This document shows positions 12,078-24,398 of a DNA stretch of 64,000 bases, piece after piece. Source of the stretch: Blastomyces gilchristii SLH14081 (lineage: Eukaryota; Ascomycota; Eurotiomycetes; Onygenales; Ajellomycetaceae); contig NW_003101666.1 of assembly GCF_000003855.2 (NCBI RefSeq), positions 723,129-787,128 on the forward strand, given 5' to 3'. The notes under the pieces were generated by a model. That model was given only the letters and a program-made list of their open reading frames with translations. It had not been told where the DNA came from and did no database searches. The position numbers and the translations under genes are program-made. The stretch's first letter is position 1. Every line of letters begins with the position of its first letter.

Positions 12078-12814
12078 ATGAATCAGCAGCTGCTTGCCTG
12101 CGCGGGCTGCCGGCTTGCGCAGGCTCAATCACCCGCCGCAACCGTCGTCCGCCAATCCCGCCGAGCACTCTCTATAGCCATCGCTTCCTCTGTATCCTCC
12201 CAATACTATGCCTCACATTCAATCCTCCCAAAACTCCCGTTTCTGCACCCATATGTATATCGCCCGAATACTCGATGTAACCAAGCATCTCGAAAATCCA
12301 GTCTGTTCCCGGCTCCTAAGCAACTCTCTGCGTTCTCAACGACACACCCTAAACAGGCGACGAGGGTGGTATTGAATCCGCGGACTGATGACGAGGGAAA
12401 GCCTCAGATGATTGATATCTCTCCCCGTGCAGCGCAGGTATGGAGCTTTCTCTTTTTTATCTTTTCTTTTTTCTTCGTGTTGTGAACCATAAACCCGCGA
12501 TAGACTGGAACGTAGGTTCCTGGCTCAACCCACTGCGCTCCTTTTTTGTTAGCATGGGAGCGAATGCGATAGGCCCACCGGTATTTAATATGTGGTGAAG
12601 AGGAAACAAGCACATACGACCATAGGGAGTGGAAAGCAGGGCTTCCCGTCCGCTCAGCCGTACTTAAGCCACTCGCCGGCCGGTTAGTAGTTGGGTGGGT
12701 GACCACCAGCGAATCCCGGCTGTTGTATGTTTTTTGACGCTTTTCTTTTTTCTTTCTTTTTTCTTTTTTCTTTCTTTTTTCTTTTTTCTTTCTTTTTTCT
12801 TTTTTCTTTCTTTC

Positions 12815-12846
<32 letters not shown>

Positions 12847-13311
12847 TACTTGCTTAGACGCGTTTCGGTAGATACCTTTCTTACCTTTGTATAAAATTGC
12901 TAACGTACTTTAATCCACCAGCGTTTACGGGAAATTACCGATCCTTCGTCAAAAAAACCCACTCTCCCAGTGGTCCCGGAAGGGGTTGTACAAGATCATC
13001 TCCGCGTCACTGTATCGAGTGGGGGGTGTCATGGTTTCCAGTACCTGATGACCCTCGATTCCGCATCCAACATCGACCCCGAGGAGGATACAATTTTTGA
13101 AGCGGAGTCAGAGGCTTCAGGAGAATCATCACCGGATGGAAAGGCTCTTGGTGAAGCCAAAGTTGTTATGGATTCGGCAACATTGGAGCTTCTAAGTGGC
13201 AGCACGGTTGACTATACAATGGAACTGATAGGAAGCCAGTTTAAAATTACCAACAACCCCAGGGCGACCAGTAGCTGCGGTTGTGGAACCAGTTTCGACG
13301 TACCAGCGTAA
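12078..13311 (+). CDS. ISA2: Iron-sulfur assembly protein ISA2, A-type, mitochondrial
   Basis: Two exons, 12078-12437 and 12922-13311, give 249 residues. The first exon encodes a long Arg/Ser/Ala-rich, acid-poor leader typical of a mitochondrial presequence, ending ISPRAAQ. The second starts RLREITD and carries the A-type core: LRVTVSSGGCHGFQYLMTL (first ligand Cys), an acidic insertion rich in Glu/Ser that is common in fungal ISA2, FKITNNPRATSSCGCGTSF (the CGC ligand pair) and a short tail. ISA2 works with ISA1 and IBA57 in the matrix to make 4Fe-4S clusters for aconitase-like enzymes, biotin synthase and lipoyl synthase. The splice keeps frame (CAG then CGT). The 484-nt intron is far longer than others here and contains a 5S rRNA gene on the same strand. 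Confidence 0.93.
12612..12730 (+). rRNA. 5S ribosomal RNA
   Basis: About 119 bases starting ACATACGACCATAGGGAG and ending TGTTGTATGT. The start pairs with the end (ACATACGACC with a GTTGTATGT end) to form helix I. Internal stretches CTTCCCGTCCGCTCAGCCG, TTAAGCCACTCGCCGGC and GTAGTTGGGTGGGTGACCACC match the conserved loop A, box A, intermediate element and box C regions of filamentous-ascomycete 5S genes. A T-run directly follows (12730-12735), fitting an RNA polymerase III terminator. The gene lies wholly inside the ISA2 intron on the same strand. Dispersed single 5S genes are normal in filamentous ascomycetes; the intronic location is the unusual part. Confidence 0.95.
12736..12846. repeat. 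Low-complexity CT/T-rich tract in the ISA2 intron
   Basis: Directly after the 5S terminator, irregular repeats of C/T runs (units like CTTTTTTCTTT) span about 90 bases, followed by a T-run and an A-run around 12817-12846. The T/A junction can form a hairpin. Confidence 0.8.
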
Positions 13312-15689
13312 CCCTCTGACGCTGAGATCTTTAGATATATAAAGAACATATGTTGCCCGTCGAAGGGCGCCGGAGTCCGTTTTACATATGTTGCACGGTT
13401 ATCTCCGCTCATTTGTTTGCTTTGGAGTCCCTAGAGCGGCGTTCCCCCATCAGTATTTACGGTGATATTTTGGCGATTTACGTTCAAATAACTAAGAGAT
13501 AATATCTTTGGTCCCTTACCGCATTTCTGTCGTCATTCACCCAATCATGCAATTTTGATATTCCCTGCCTTTACCTGTCCTCCGATTCCACTATTTCACC
13601 TACCCAATCTAGCTGACTGGCAATATGGTAATTTCTACTTCCATATTCAATTTCCGCTAGGCAGCTAAATGCACTGCTTGAGTTAATATTCCCCGACATA
13701 TTCATGGAGATAAGAAGTGCCCTGGTCTTCTCCGCCACTTGGCTTCACTGCCCCTTATTCCTCTATCCCCATTCATAGTAGCGGCACCCATGCGTGTGCA
13801 TATCAAGATCGTATATATATCTATCCTTATCTTCTTCTACTTCGGTCTCCATCTCTTTCCCCTTTATCCAAGTCAGAATCCTTTGCCTTCTGTATCGTCC
13901 TATTTTATATTTTATATTATCTACTATCTCATTTTTATATGTGGCTGTACTACCTTTCGACTTCCAGCGTCGAATACTTACGAACTATCTTTATTACATA
14001 TCATCTTCTCTAGCAGGAATGCGCCTTATCACGGTATATTTCGAATCTTTCCCTTAACGCTCGTGTACCAGTTTTCGCGAGGGACAAATGACATCATTGT
14101 CTATACTGTTCTCACTGTCAACAGAAAAGTTGGAGAATAATTATGTCTGGCTAAAAAGCTTAGTCGACATACGGCGGAGAGGGTAGTTCTCGCTATTCTC
14201 ACCATTTCTCGCCATTCTTGTCACTGAAAGCTAATATTACAATCCTCCTCCAAGGGCGTGACCAGGAGCATGGGCAAAAGATTTCGCTTTCCCCGACGAA
14301 CTCCAATAAGAAATGATTAGGCTCCGAATTTACTACCCCCCGACGAATATATGAGGTAATGTTAGTTTCGCAGTGCCATCTGTATGTACTCTTTCGTACA
14401 TTCTCTAGGGTGAAGAATGCTTGACCGAGTCCATCAAATTCTTCTAGAGAACATGAACTTGCTCTCTAGTACACTTGATACATCATTGGAGACCCAGCTA
14501 ACTTTACCTAGGCTACCTAAATATCTTCTATGTTTGATGCTTAACTCCCTCCTCAATGTTGTTAGATAGCTTAACTGCTTCACGGAATGCGAAAATGTCA
14601 TCTCCTCTCGCGTCTGGGGACAACGATCTCCCGTTAGCGTTAACCAACAGGGTAGAGGAATGGGGGTTGACTACCTTGTTGGAATCTGTCCGCCAACGTA
14701 GCTTCCGCGCCTGAGGAGCTGTCCTAGCGTCTACGTTGCCTTCTAGCTAGCGAACACGCAAAACCCCCTATCCACAAATAACATCCGCTCCATTGGCTCT
14801 ACCAGGAGCTCGATGATGAGAACTATTCATGGCACGCCTTTGATATCCTCTTCGCGCCTTGCTTCACGATACGCCAACACAGCTTTCGGACCAGCGGTGG
14901 CGACCCTAGTCTCAAAGTTACTATCATTCTTGACGGGACAAAAAGTTCCTTTCACTTCCGTTGGTCTCTTAGGAACGCACCCTTATATATGTACTGTCTC
15001 CATATGGGACTTATTTATACTGCTGATGGACCCATCTTTTCGCGTTTGGTGGCGAAGAGCATGTGAGGCTCCGAATGGCCACATCTCTAGGATTCTTCTA
15101 ACTCCGCATGGAACGCTTGCTCTCTCAGTAGCTTGCTATTTATTCCATAAAAGCGTCCTCTCCTAGTCCCCGGCTTCAACGTTATATGAATTTTTCTTAT
15201 GTTCAATAGGACAAGTTTCCACGATAAAAAAAAAAATCCCCTACGAAGTTTCTCGCAGAACAAAGCAATCAAGGCAATGAAAATCTACTTCGGCGAAAGG
15301 GAATTTCGAGATAGATCATCTTCTGGCAGGGCCATCCGTACAATTGGTGAGCTAAGGCGGTTCACCACGCAATCAGCCCAGTCAATTCTCAAGGATGAGC
15401 TACCTCAGCGCAAACTGTCACCCTTGCATAAGCTGTACCCTAACAGATATTGACTTATGAAATTGCTACTCTACTCTCATTCCGATCTACCTGATGGAAG
15501 TTTTATTTCAGATACCAAGGCATGGAGGGAATGTTAGGGGCCTAAGATGCCATAAAGGTAGTATGTCTCCCGCTTCTTTATGAGGCCCCGGAGAGAGTAC
15601 AACCCAATATTGATCTATGAAAAGTTACTTTACGCTGGATACCAAGACCGCGAGGCTCGCTTCTGGACAAGGGAAATTAAGCCAACTGT
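13312..15689. other. AT-rich gene-free region, probable degraded repeats
   Basis: 2.4 kb with only short frames rich in Ile/Tyr/Ser/Leu, produced by T- and A-rich sequence. Stops are frequent in all frames and no domain could be read. Its texture matches the recognisable retroelement debris that follows, so it is probably older mutated repeat DNA; that is inference. Confidence 0.45.
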
Positions 15690-16280
15690 CTAAAAAGATA
15701 CATCCAGCACATCGATAATTAGTCATCTCAGGTTTGAAGATGAACGGGTGCGATGTACGATACATAAGCTGGACAAGGAAGATAATTGGCATCCCATCCT
15801 GTTCCAATCCCGCCGCCTGAAGTCACCGGGGCCACAAAATAGATTTGGATAGCCATCAGAGATATCTCCATTCGATATCGCAAACTATACCCTGCAAGTA
15901 GTGAGGAATCAACTCCAACTCACGAGGTTAAGAACTAGGAACTTCGGAATCTGGTGTTCAAGTTCAGAACCAAGTGTCAACAATATTGGACCACCGAACT
16001 GGAATGCCTCGGCCTGGTGAGGGCCTCAATCCACTGTCCTCAATACTTTGATAACAACCCTTTCACTGTGATCACAGATCGTTGTTTCTTGATCAATGGC
16101 GTGGAATCAAAAGGGACCACTCACAGGAATAATTGATTAAATAACTGGGGCTTATTCCTTGGGCAACTCGTGGGCCGTATGATCATTAATTACAAGAAGG
16201 GTACGCAACACATCAATGCCGACACCCTATCCAGGCTTGAAATGGCGTCCGCGGTGACCTACCCTATGTCCGACTTCTAG
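15690..16280 (+). mobile_element. Degenerate Ty3/gypsy-type RNase H fragment
   Basis: Scattered over changing frames are blocks typical of the gypsy RNase H region. They include an NWHPILFQSRRLKSP segment near 15780, TTELECLGLVRA and YFDNNPFTVITD near 15970-16075, and YKKGTQHINADTLSRLE near 16190-16240, which corresponds to the usual end of that domain (NADALSRL). Stops and shifts between the blocks make it non-functional. No long terminal repeats could be identified. Confidence 0.7.
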
Positions 16281-17849
16281 CTAGTTAACAAATACCACAC
16301 TCGTCTGGTGGCTGAGTCACTGCTTCTCGTGCCGCAGCCGTTTTTGGCTGCGGTGCCTGATTCTAGTGGCTCTACAAGCATACTTCAACAGGAGCAGACT
16401 GTCTATATCTTCATCGTTTGTGTTCAGATAACGGTGTCGATACCTCATCAGTATTTCGGCTCCCTACCTCACGGCGCCGATTTTAACACCACAAGCTCCT
16501 ATCAGGGAAAAATGCGAGCCCCAAATAACAATTGCGAAAATTGATTTGTATCATACTTCTCCTACCCCTAATTTCAAACAGCGGCACACTGACTATCAAT
16601 AACCTCTCTCACTCTTTAACGACAACTTTTTCCTCGAGTTCATGAAAGCCCTGAACCATTCTCGGAACGTATCAATGAAAAGATATTTCAAGGTTCCAAA
16701 ACTTGGAAGAATCCGGCTTTGCGTGTCTATTTTATAGGCTCAGACCAATTGGCCAGACTGCGGAAACCGTTATTCAAGCGCCTGTGGTGAACAAGACGTG
16801 TTTTCCCAATGACACAATGTCTGTAAGATAGTACATGCCGACGGCCTTTACATCCTCGCCGCAGAAAAAGAAAACCGCCATTCCAATCTTACTCCGGTTT
16901 CTCTTGTTATTTGGAGCCTCTAATGTTAGAGCTCATTACCCACTAAATCACCATTTATTTCAGACACTTAATATCCGTTACTGGAAGGGTCGTCCTTACA
17001 GGGATGTCTATCGAGTCCACAAACCTTTTTTAGCTTCAATTTTAGTCATTTAGAACTAATAAAATATTGATCACAGCCGACAAGATACCCCCATCCTTGA
17101 ACTTGGACATTCGAGAAGAAATTTGCATACATTCCCTTGGGGAATGAACGAGCAAATCCTACCCAAAATGGCCCTATTCTCCTATTCATCTAGTCAGAGA
17201 TCTCTATTACACTGATTGTTTAGCATTCATCTGTCACTGCTTCTTTTACAAATCAATTCTCTTCTCCCATTGTGTCAATTGCTTGGAGATGCCTTTCGGA
17301 GTGGGTGGCTTTGATGCGCGCCTGGCCGCGCCACAACATACCATACCTCACACCTCCCACAGTCAAAGGCCTAAGAGCAAATGCTAGTACCTTTGAGATC
17401 ACAGGCTTAGTTTAATCTAACTTGTCAATCCTGGAAGGTCTCCTGCGATTATTGCCCCTGAAGATCCTGAAGGTACACGTAAGGCGAAGAGGGGTGGCCA
17501 CTCATCGTGTCATCTGGAAAAATTTGAGTTTGACCTTTAGTGGTCATTGAATGTTACTGGCAATCGACCGATTAACTAACGACTCTCTTCACTGAAGACC
17601 TGTATACTACGGGAGAGCCCTCAAAATGGATGATAGGGAACTTCCGCAAAGGTCATGTTCTTTGCTTCACAGCCGTCAGGAGAGTTCGAAGCGTTGAAAT
17701 CCGCACAGTGGCCACCGCAGCTATCACCAAGGACGCAAAGTGCAGGAGTCACTGGGCAATCAAGCACCCGAAAGTACGTACTTGGACACCACTTTTCCTT
17801 TGTTAACGCGCATAATATTATTTCCTCCATTATTAAATTCCCTAACTTC
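16281..17849. other. Gene-free repeat-like DNA
   Basis: Stop-rich sequence between two retroelement fragments. Short open stretches show no recognisable domain. Probably part of the same degraded retroelement complex. Confidence 0.4.
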
Positions 17850-18010
17850 CTAAGAGAATTCATAGCCTATGTGGATGGTAGTAAAGAATGTATGGGAGCT
17901 GCAATTCATCAGAAGGATCATCCAGGAAAAGAACGCCCTGTTGTTTTTCTTTCCCTCACTCTAAAAGGTGGTGTAAAAAAAAAAAAAAAAAAAAAGGATC
18001 AACTGAATTA
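17850..18010 (+). mobile_element. Degenerate Ty3/gypsy RNase H start fragment
   Basis: The frame reading FIAYVDGSKECMGAAIHQ, then GKERPVVFLSLTLKG, is the characteristic opening of the gypsy RNase H domain (Y-x-DGSK-x-x-G-x-A-x-H-Q). An A-run of about 20 follows at 17976-17996, and the frame then ends. Confidence 0.7.
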
Positions 18011-18999
18011 AAGACAGCAGCCTTAGTCTGTGGAGTGCGATAGACATGAAAACAGGCGAAGTCTGGATCAGGTATAATATTATGCGCGTTTACAAAGGAG
18101 AAGTGGTGTCCGAGATCGGCTACTCGTTTTTTGAATCGGAGAATTCCTCCGAGTTTGCTATCACCTCTAACCTATCACCACTGAAGGAATTTTGATGGAA
18201 TTAAGTTTTTTATGTTCTATATATCTCCGTCACTCCATCCAAAGACTTCATCAGTGATACGTGAGAAGAGCAGGTCTAAAAACGCATCATTTCAAGTCTA
18301 TACAACTCCCGACACTCGTGAACGGCAATTCAATGACAGATGACGCACTTTTGAAGAATTATCTGCATATTCCACTCTTTCAAAACTAGGAGTTGCGAAC
18401 TTGTGCGGAATGTGATCGGATGCTACATACACGGATACGTTGCTAATCTGAAAGAAATGGAAGCTAGACAATCTAGCAGCCCTGGAGGACCCAAACCAAA
18501 CATGAAGCTAAGAAGCTTCGTATTTTGCACAGTTCTAATAAAATTATGCAGAAAACTTTCAACTCTGACAGGACACTCTGGTTAACAAGGAATATATTCA
18601 GCAGTGTCTCACCCAGATGATATCATCAAAGGATGATGTGAATCCCTCACACTCAGCTTTACAGTCTGTTAACTCGTTGCTCATGAAGATACCTTGATCC
18701 AGAAGCTGGCCCTTCGACTGAATCCTGGAAAGAGGCCTGAATATACTCCCACAGGGTGCCTAGGGGGAGTAGCAAGCCAATCCTTTGTGACAAACCTGGT
18801 TGAAAGGTTCAGAAACAGGTATCCCAAGCTTTTTTGGCGACAATATACGCTCAATATTATTTCTTCTTCAAGGCGTCCACCAATTTATATGTTCAAATAA
18901 ATGCCATAATGATATCTTCATCAAAGAGGGGAAAAGAGGAGTGAGTTTGAAAGAAGGAACCCGAAGGTTTTCCAATATGCACCCATGAATACCAAGATA
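18011..18999. other. Degraded retroelement DNA, no readable domain
   Basis: Stop-rich continuation between retroelement pieces. Nothing beyond short frames could be supported. Confidence 0.4.
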
Positions 19000-19980
19000 A
19001 CGGAATTATGAAAGACTGGAAACCCCAAATCAAAGGACCAGTACGGAATACCCAGGGAGATCTTAAGTGCAATAATGGTGACAAGCATTTTGCATGCTCG
19101 CGCTAGGTGGCCAAAAACCTGCAATGTTATCGAAGATAAACTCGGAGAAGTACCCTGGGCTGAGTTACTCTGATTATAGAATCCGTCAAGACAGCTGTGT
19201 CCAGACAAGCAGGAGAAAGTCTCGGATGTCATAGATACATCAGAGAGATTTGCTAATGAGGTGATGATGATCACTGCTCGGTCCCAGTTCCATCGCATGA
19301 AAGATTTTTGTTTTCCTCGTCTGTAGGACACCGGGGCAAAAGAGCTCAATCACCACCAGACTAACTGGTAGGTAGGGGCTCGACATCATCAAGAATATAT
19401 GATGATTTACGTCCACTACGCAGAGAGCCGATCCATTTTGTTGACAATTGTAATTGATGGCCAAAGAGAGATAGATGGGCAGCATACACAATACAAAACA
19501 ACGCTTTACTTATGGTGGCCGGTGCAATTCCACGACTCCCCCAACAGCAGAGCCGCTGGACTCTACTCTTGACACCTAGTTACCTCCCGCGAATGACGAT
19601 TCGTTATCGGAACGGGACATGCCACAACATCAGGGACGCCCTTTCGTGCTTGCACAACCTAGAGGATGATTCGGAGGAGATTCCCTCAGACAAGCGAGGG
19701 AATGTATCTCAAGTCCCCATCCAAGTTGGCAGGCAATCGGATAAGAAGACTGGCGTATTTGTAACATCTGCTTCTGATATTGGCATAGCACTTTCGGACG
19801 AAATCAAAAACCAGTTGTGCTCGGAGCTGCCGCCGGACCCCGCCGTACGGAAGATCTTCCTAAGGTTGCTCAGGGCCGGTGAAGACTATCTGTTTAAAAT
19901 AAAGGATGGTCTTTTTTTATTTCGCGGGCAGTCGACTCTGCGTTACGAGGGCGTTAGACAAGGACAATGATGTCACCACA
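19000..19980 (+). mobile_element. Degenerate gypsy-type polyprotein fragment, RNase H end to integrase start
   Basis: The clearest part runs 19512-19970. QQSRWTLLLTPSYLPRMTIRY then RNGTCHNIRDALSCL matches the end of gypsy RNase H (normally RWxLxLxPYxFxIxYRPG...ADALSRL). The following VRKIFLRLLRAGEDYLFKIKDGLFLFRG resembles the linker before integrase. Upstream pieces near 19100-19250 are weakly integrase-like and uncertain. The frame ends at 19970 and no intact element surrounds it. Confidence 0.65.
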
Positions 19981-22150
19981 CACCCTGGCCTCCACTGGAC
20001 GGAGGACAGCGCGTCCTGTCTGTCTTCTCTATTTAGGGATGTAACGCAAGCTCTCCAAAATATGTGTAATATCAGTCATATCTAGCATATTGTGCAAAAT
20101 TGGTCGTCTGAGAGCAGTAAATGATAAACAGGATAAGGAGATCAAGGCTTTGGAGATAGGGAACAGGGATCTGATAGATTCTTTCTGTGAAGAATAGATG
20201 ATTATACAATTATTATGACCTGCCAGTGACAGGGCGTCTTATGAGACTCTTCTGAGGTGTTTGCAATCTCAATGAATTAAGATACATGAACCTGCGCTAG
20301 GAAGAGAAATAAATAGCCACCGTTATTCAGGCTCAGGGGCACCTGGAGATGCCTTCAAAGCTATCGAAGCCAATAGAATTTCATCCTCGTTCAATTTTCA
20401 CTCCGATCACCAAGGCCTCAACATCACATTCTTCCTCACTTCTATCATCAGTGTGTGAACAAACTAGAATTCTACTCTTCCCCCACTCCTTCAGCCTTCA
20501 ATTTTAGAACCAACACCAACGCATGACCATCACCCACCCTCTGACAACCTCTCATCATGTTGCAAACGAGGTTTTTTCGTCAGCTTATGTTCGAGCAATT
20601 TGAAGCTCTAATGGGAATGCTTGGGTAATTCCGCGAACATATTCTCTTCCGAGCCCTTTGGAAGTAAAGTATTTCACTGAAATGGGTCAGAAGCCTTAAT
20701 AAGGTAATGAGGATCAAACTCATAGAGATTTCAGATGAGCTGTCTACACTCACAGCTGTAAATATTGAGAAGGCTGAGCTGAAACTCAAGAAGAACATAA
20801 ATAACAGACTAGAGAAAGAGAGAAGGAAGATATGATGTAGTCTGACCACAGAAGTACTTCTTTGAACAGACTCTTGACATGAATTGTTTATCAGAATTTA
20901 AGACACTCTATACCAAGCAAGTTCCAGGAATTAGAAGAGAAGAAGCCGGAAATTGAGAGATAAATAGCAAAACACTGCAAAAAAAATCAAAATCAAAATC
21001 AAAAACAAAAAAACAAAATATCCACATTTCTCTAGAATCATTCAATGATCATCAAACGCTCGCTTACGCTCGCTTTCCTGCTTGCGCAGCCCCCTCTACC
21101 ACCACCACCACCACCTCTCCCTCTATCACTCTCTTCCACTCTGTATCACCTCTATCACCATTATCAGATTAATCAGAGCTGTACAGGCTGCAGAGCCAGA
21201 TGTTCAATCCCATCCATGAATTCAAAGAGATGCACATGACATCACATGAGATCATGGTACAGAGCATTTAGCAGTGCATGAACACAGAGAAGAGTATAAG
21301 AAATGTAAATACTGTAGAGAATGTATGAAAAGAGCAGAATGAAAAAAAGAATGAAGATTTGAAGATGAAGATTGATCTGAGCTGTATGAGCTGGAGAGCA
21401 GAGCTGAGCATTCAAATATTTTGTGGGATGGTTAATCTTCTATTCATTATCAGAGGAGCTAGCTACATTATATTACATATGAGAGATCATGTGTAACTAG
21501 ATGGAGCAATTGCTAGGACAATGCCACTGGTCGGGCTGGTTTTTCTATAATAAATAGAGAGAAGAGATAGTTGACTTTGAAAGCTGAAATAAACTTTATA
21601 ATCTTATGCATCTGTTTCTCAGTAATTGACTAGAATAATCAGTATGCTTTTTAGAAGTAGTCATTTAAAGTTCACAGATGTATTGAATTTCTTAATAGAT
21701 TATCTCAAAATAATTTGAATATCTTTTTATAGATTCATTCAAGACTGAAGAAGAAGAAGAATATCTTGATATTAATCACAGATTAATTGTTTTGAAGATA
21801 TAGTAGAAGTTTTCAGAGATGCAAATAGAAGTTTCAAGAGTAGTAAGTAAATTCATCTTGATAGTAATAGAATGATAATGAGTATAGACATTTGTGTACA
21901 GGTATGAAGGGAATAAGAATGAGAAGCTTTCTATTTATATGGGGGGATGTTTGAGGACACACCCCCCCTGAAATGAAGGTTAGTATGCCACTAAAATATT
22001 AGGGGGTCCCTCATGAAAATAAAGGGGTATACCACAGTATACCACAGTATATCCTGATTCTTGTCTAATTGTCGATTTGGTAGTGAGCTTATTCCCCAGT
22101 TGGGCTGGATAATGGTTGACATAATGACTGTACCGGGCCATTTATTCAGT
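19981..22150. other. AT-rich degraded repeat region
   Basis: Purine-rich, stop-rich sequence with lysine/glutamate/leucine-rich shadow frames (for example 20580-20849). No domain recognised. A 25-base segment at 21980-22004 is repeated exactly at 35091-35115. A G6 run (21941-21946) and a C8 run (about 21961-21968) flank a short loop just before it. Confidence 0.45.
21980..22004 (+). repeat. Dispersed repeat copy 1 (TTAGTATGCCACTAAAATAT...)
   Basis: This 25-base sequence is identical to 35091-35115. Similarity continues loosely downstream in both (ATGAAAATA followed by a G-run), suggesting a shared repeat-family end rather than chance. Confidence 0.75.
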
Positions 22151-22560
22151 CAATCAACCAATTTCTGACCGAGTACGGGGGAGCTCTATCCTCAACATCC
22201 AGATCAGGACATGCGATGGCCGAATGGATATGTCTACTACCGCCAAGCGGGATGGCAGCCAAAGCTGCGGAACCCCAGGATAGCCAACTCCCGGCTGCAT
22301 TTGACTATTCACTTGTGGAAGCGATGTGGATGCCGGAGGGAACTCCACGGAGCGAGCTCGTGATGGCAATGCGGGCAAGGGCCGTTTGCAAGTCCTGGTT
22401 CATGGCAATAATACACAACCACGCGAGGTCAAATTCCTTAAGCGTACAGGGAGTTCGAAATTTAAATATTGAGGATTGCCCCAGTTCCCCACGGCTTTGC
22501 TATTTCTGATATTCTGTCAAGCCACCCAGTTCCATTGTCTCGTCAGCGTTGGTATCAAAA

Positions 22561-24229
22561 ATGCGGTCACTTCGTCCCTTCGCGGCCCTGACACTGGCCC
22601 TAGCCTTGACTGCTGTTGCCATTCCTTACAACACCTTCGATGGCTCCCCCGCTTGCAATGATGTCGTCGCAGTTCACAATCCCACCTGCGTCGACGAAAT
22701 TCAACAACATGTACGGGATGCTATCAAAGCCGGACGAAAGGTCCGTGCTTCAGGTAAAGGACATATGTGGTATGATACTATGTGCTCTGATGACCCGGAC
22801 ACCGAAATTATCCGCACGGAGAATGTCAACAAAATCTACGACTTTGACTTGGAGGCTGGCACCGTCATCATAGAGGCCGGCGTGACCTTTGTCCAACTTG
22901 CAGAGTACCTTCATGGAAGAGGCGCATCGCCGGGATACACTCTTGTCAACTGGAATATCACTCTGACCGGCTGCGTCGCGATGGGTGCCCACCGTTCCTC
23001 TCTTAAGGAGGACTCCATGGTGGCTGCTGGTGTACTGTCTTTGGACATAATCGACGGAAACGGCGAGTTGCGACATATCGAGCGCGACGAAAACGACGAT
23101 ACCTGGCTGGCAGCATCTACTTCTCTGGGAGTGTTAGGCGTCATCGTCAGAATGAAGTTCAAGATTTACCCGGATTTCAAAGTATACGCTGATCAGAAGA
23201 CGTAAGTTTTCCTACCATTGGCATTACTTAGGCAAACAATGACTCTAACGCACCAAAAGCTTGGATGAAGCTGAAGTTTTGAATGGAGACATTTATGGCA
23301 TGATAAGCCCCTATCCAACAGCGAATTTCTGGGTAAGCCATCAATCAACCGTCGATGCCATACTCTCCATGCTGATATAGAGATATTTGCTAATTATGAC
23401 TATGAGGAATACAGTGGTGGCCATACAAAAGGAAATTCCACTGGCGATACTACGATGTGGTGCCAACAGAAACCAGCCCACAGGAAGGTTTCCAGAACAC
23501 TTTCTCTGTCACAAAATTCGAAGCAGATGCAGTTAGAGACCTGTGGGAGAACGGGAGGGTGCTACCCCTATCCAACAAGATCGCCGAGGAAATTCTTTTC
23601 GGCATCTGGTCCAAACCCAACTTCCGCGAAAAGACTACCAACAAAGACATCACGAAGTGGCCCGTCTACGGCTGGAACTACGACGTCTTGATCGGTGGAC
23701 TGTACCCGGATCAGAAGCCAGCATGGGAATATGGCCTTCGCGGACATATCCTCGAACTCGCGTTCCCTATGACATATGCCAACGCCATGCTCAGGCGCGT
23801 TCGCGAGCTTTTCGACGCAGAGGCGGAGGACGGCGAACCGATGACTACCACATACCGCAGCGGCATCAATATCAAGTTCGGACGACCCTATTTTGATCTT
23901 CTCGGACAAGTCACGTATAACACGAGCGATGGTGCCGATTGGTCCAAGGGCGCTATCATGTTTGAATTCCCAAGCTACCGTCCCCAGGGTAACGGGAAGA
24001 GATACAACGAGCCATTTTGTAAGTTGATTCATAGATAGGCCTTTTTTGAAAAGCTTCATTTTAGGTTGATTTTGGCAGCTAACGCGGACATACTATCAAT
24101 CTGCAGATGATTACCTTGCACACGTTCTCATTGAGGAATTCCCCTGCCGCCCGCACTGGACCAAGAATACAAGGGAGGTATTCAGGATGGCAGCGAGAAA
24201 TATTGACCCCGACGTAAGTTTATCGGTCC

Positions 24230-24272
<43 letters not shown>

Positions 24273-24398
24273 CATGAAAGCATTTTCGAAAACTAACAGT
24301 GGTATTAGCACATCGCGCGGTTCAAAGCCGTCAGGGAAAAATTTGATCCGAAGGGGATATTCCGCAGCGTTGTTGGAGAGTCGATTGGTGTTTATTAA
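22561..24398 (+). CDS. Secreted FAD-linked sugar-lactone oxidase (ALO family)
   Basis: Five exons, 22561-23201, 23260-23332, 23415-24018, 24107-24213 and 24309-24398, give 504 residues. A hydrophobic leader (residues 1 to about 20, FAALTLALALTAVA) predicts secretion. The FAD-binding PCMH-type part follows, with VRASGKGHMWYD (about 61-72) at the usual pyrophosphate/His position, GTVIIEAGVTFVQLAEYLH, then GCVAMGAHRSSLKED, and SLGVLGVIVRMKFKIYP. The C-terminal half has WWPYKRKFHWRYY, the WPVYGW segment and a final HIARFKAVREKFDPKGIF, as expected of D-arabinono-1,4-lactone/L-gulonolactone oxidases. A close relation to true mitochondrial ALO is unlikely given the leader; substrate unknown. Start taken at the first ATG that gives the leader. 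The fourth intron carries an A-run of about 33 bases. Confidence 0.88.
24234..24270. repeat. Poly(A) tract in the lactone-oxidase intron
   Basis: About 33 uninterrupted A residues lie between the donor (24214) and acceptor (24308) of intron 4. Likely length-variable. Confidence 0.9.

Noticed and set aside
22216..22509. 97-codon plus-strand frame before the lactone oxidase
   Set aside because: No domain, ends just before the oxidase start, lies at the border of repeat-like DNA.
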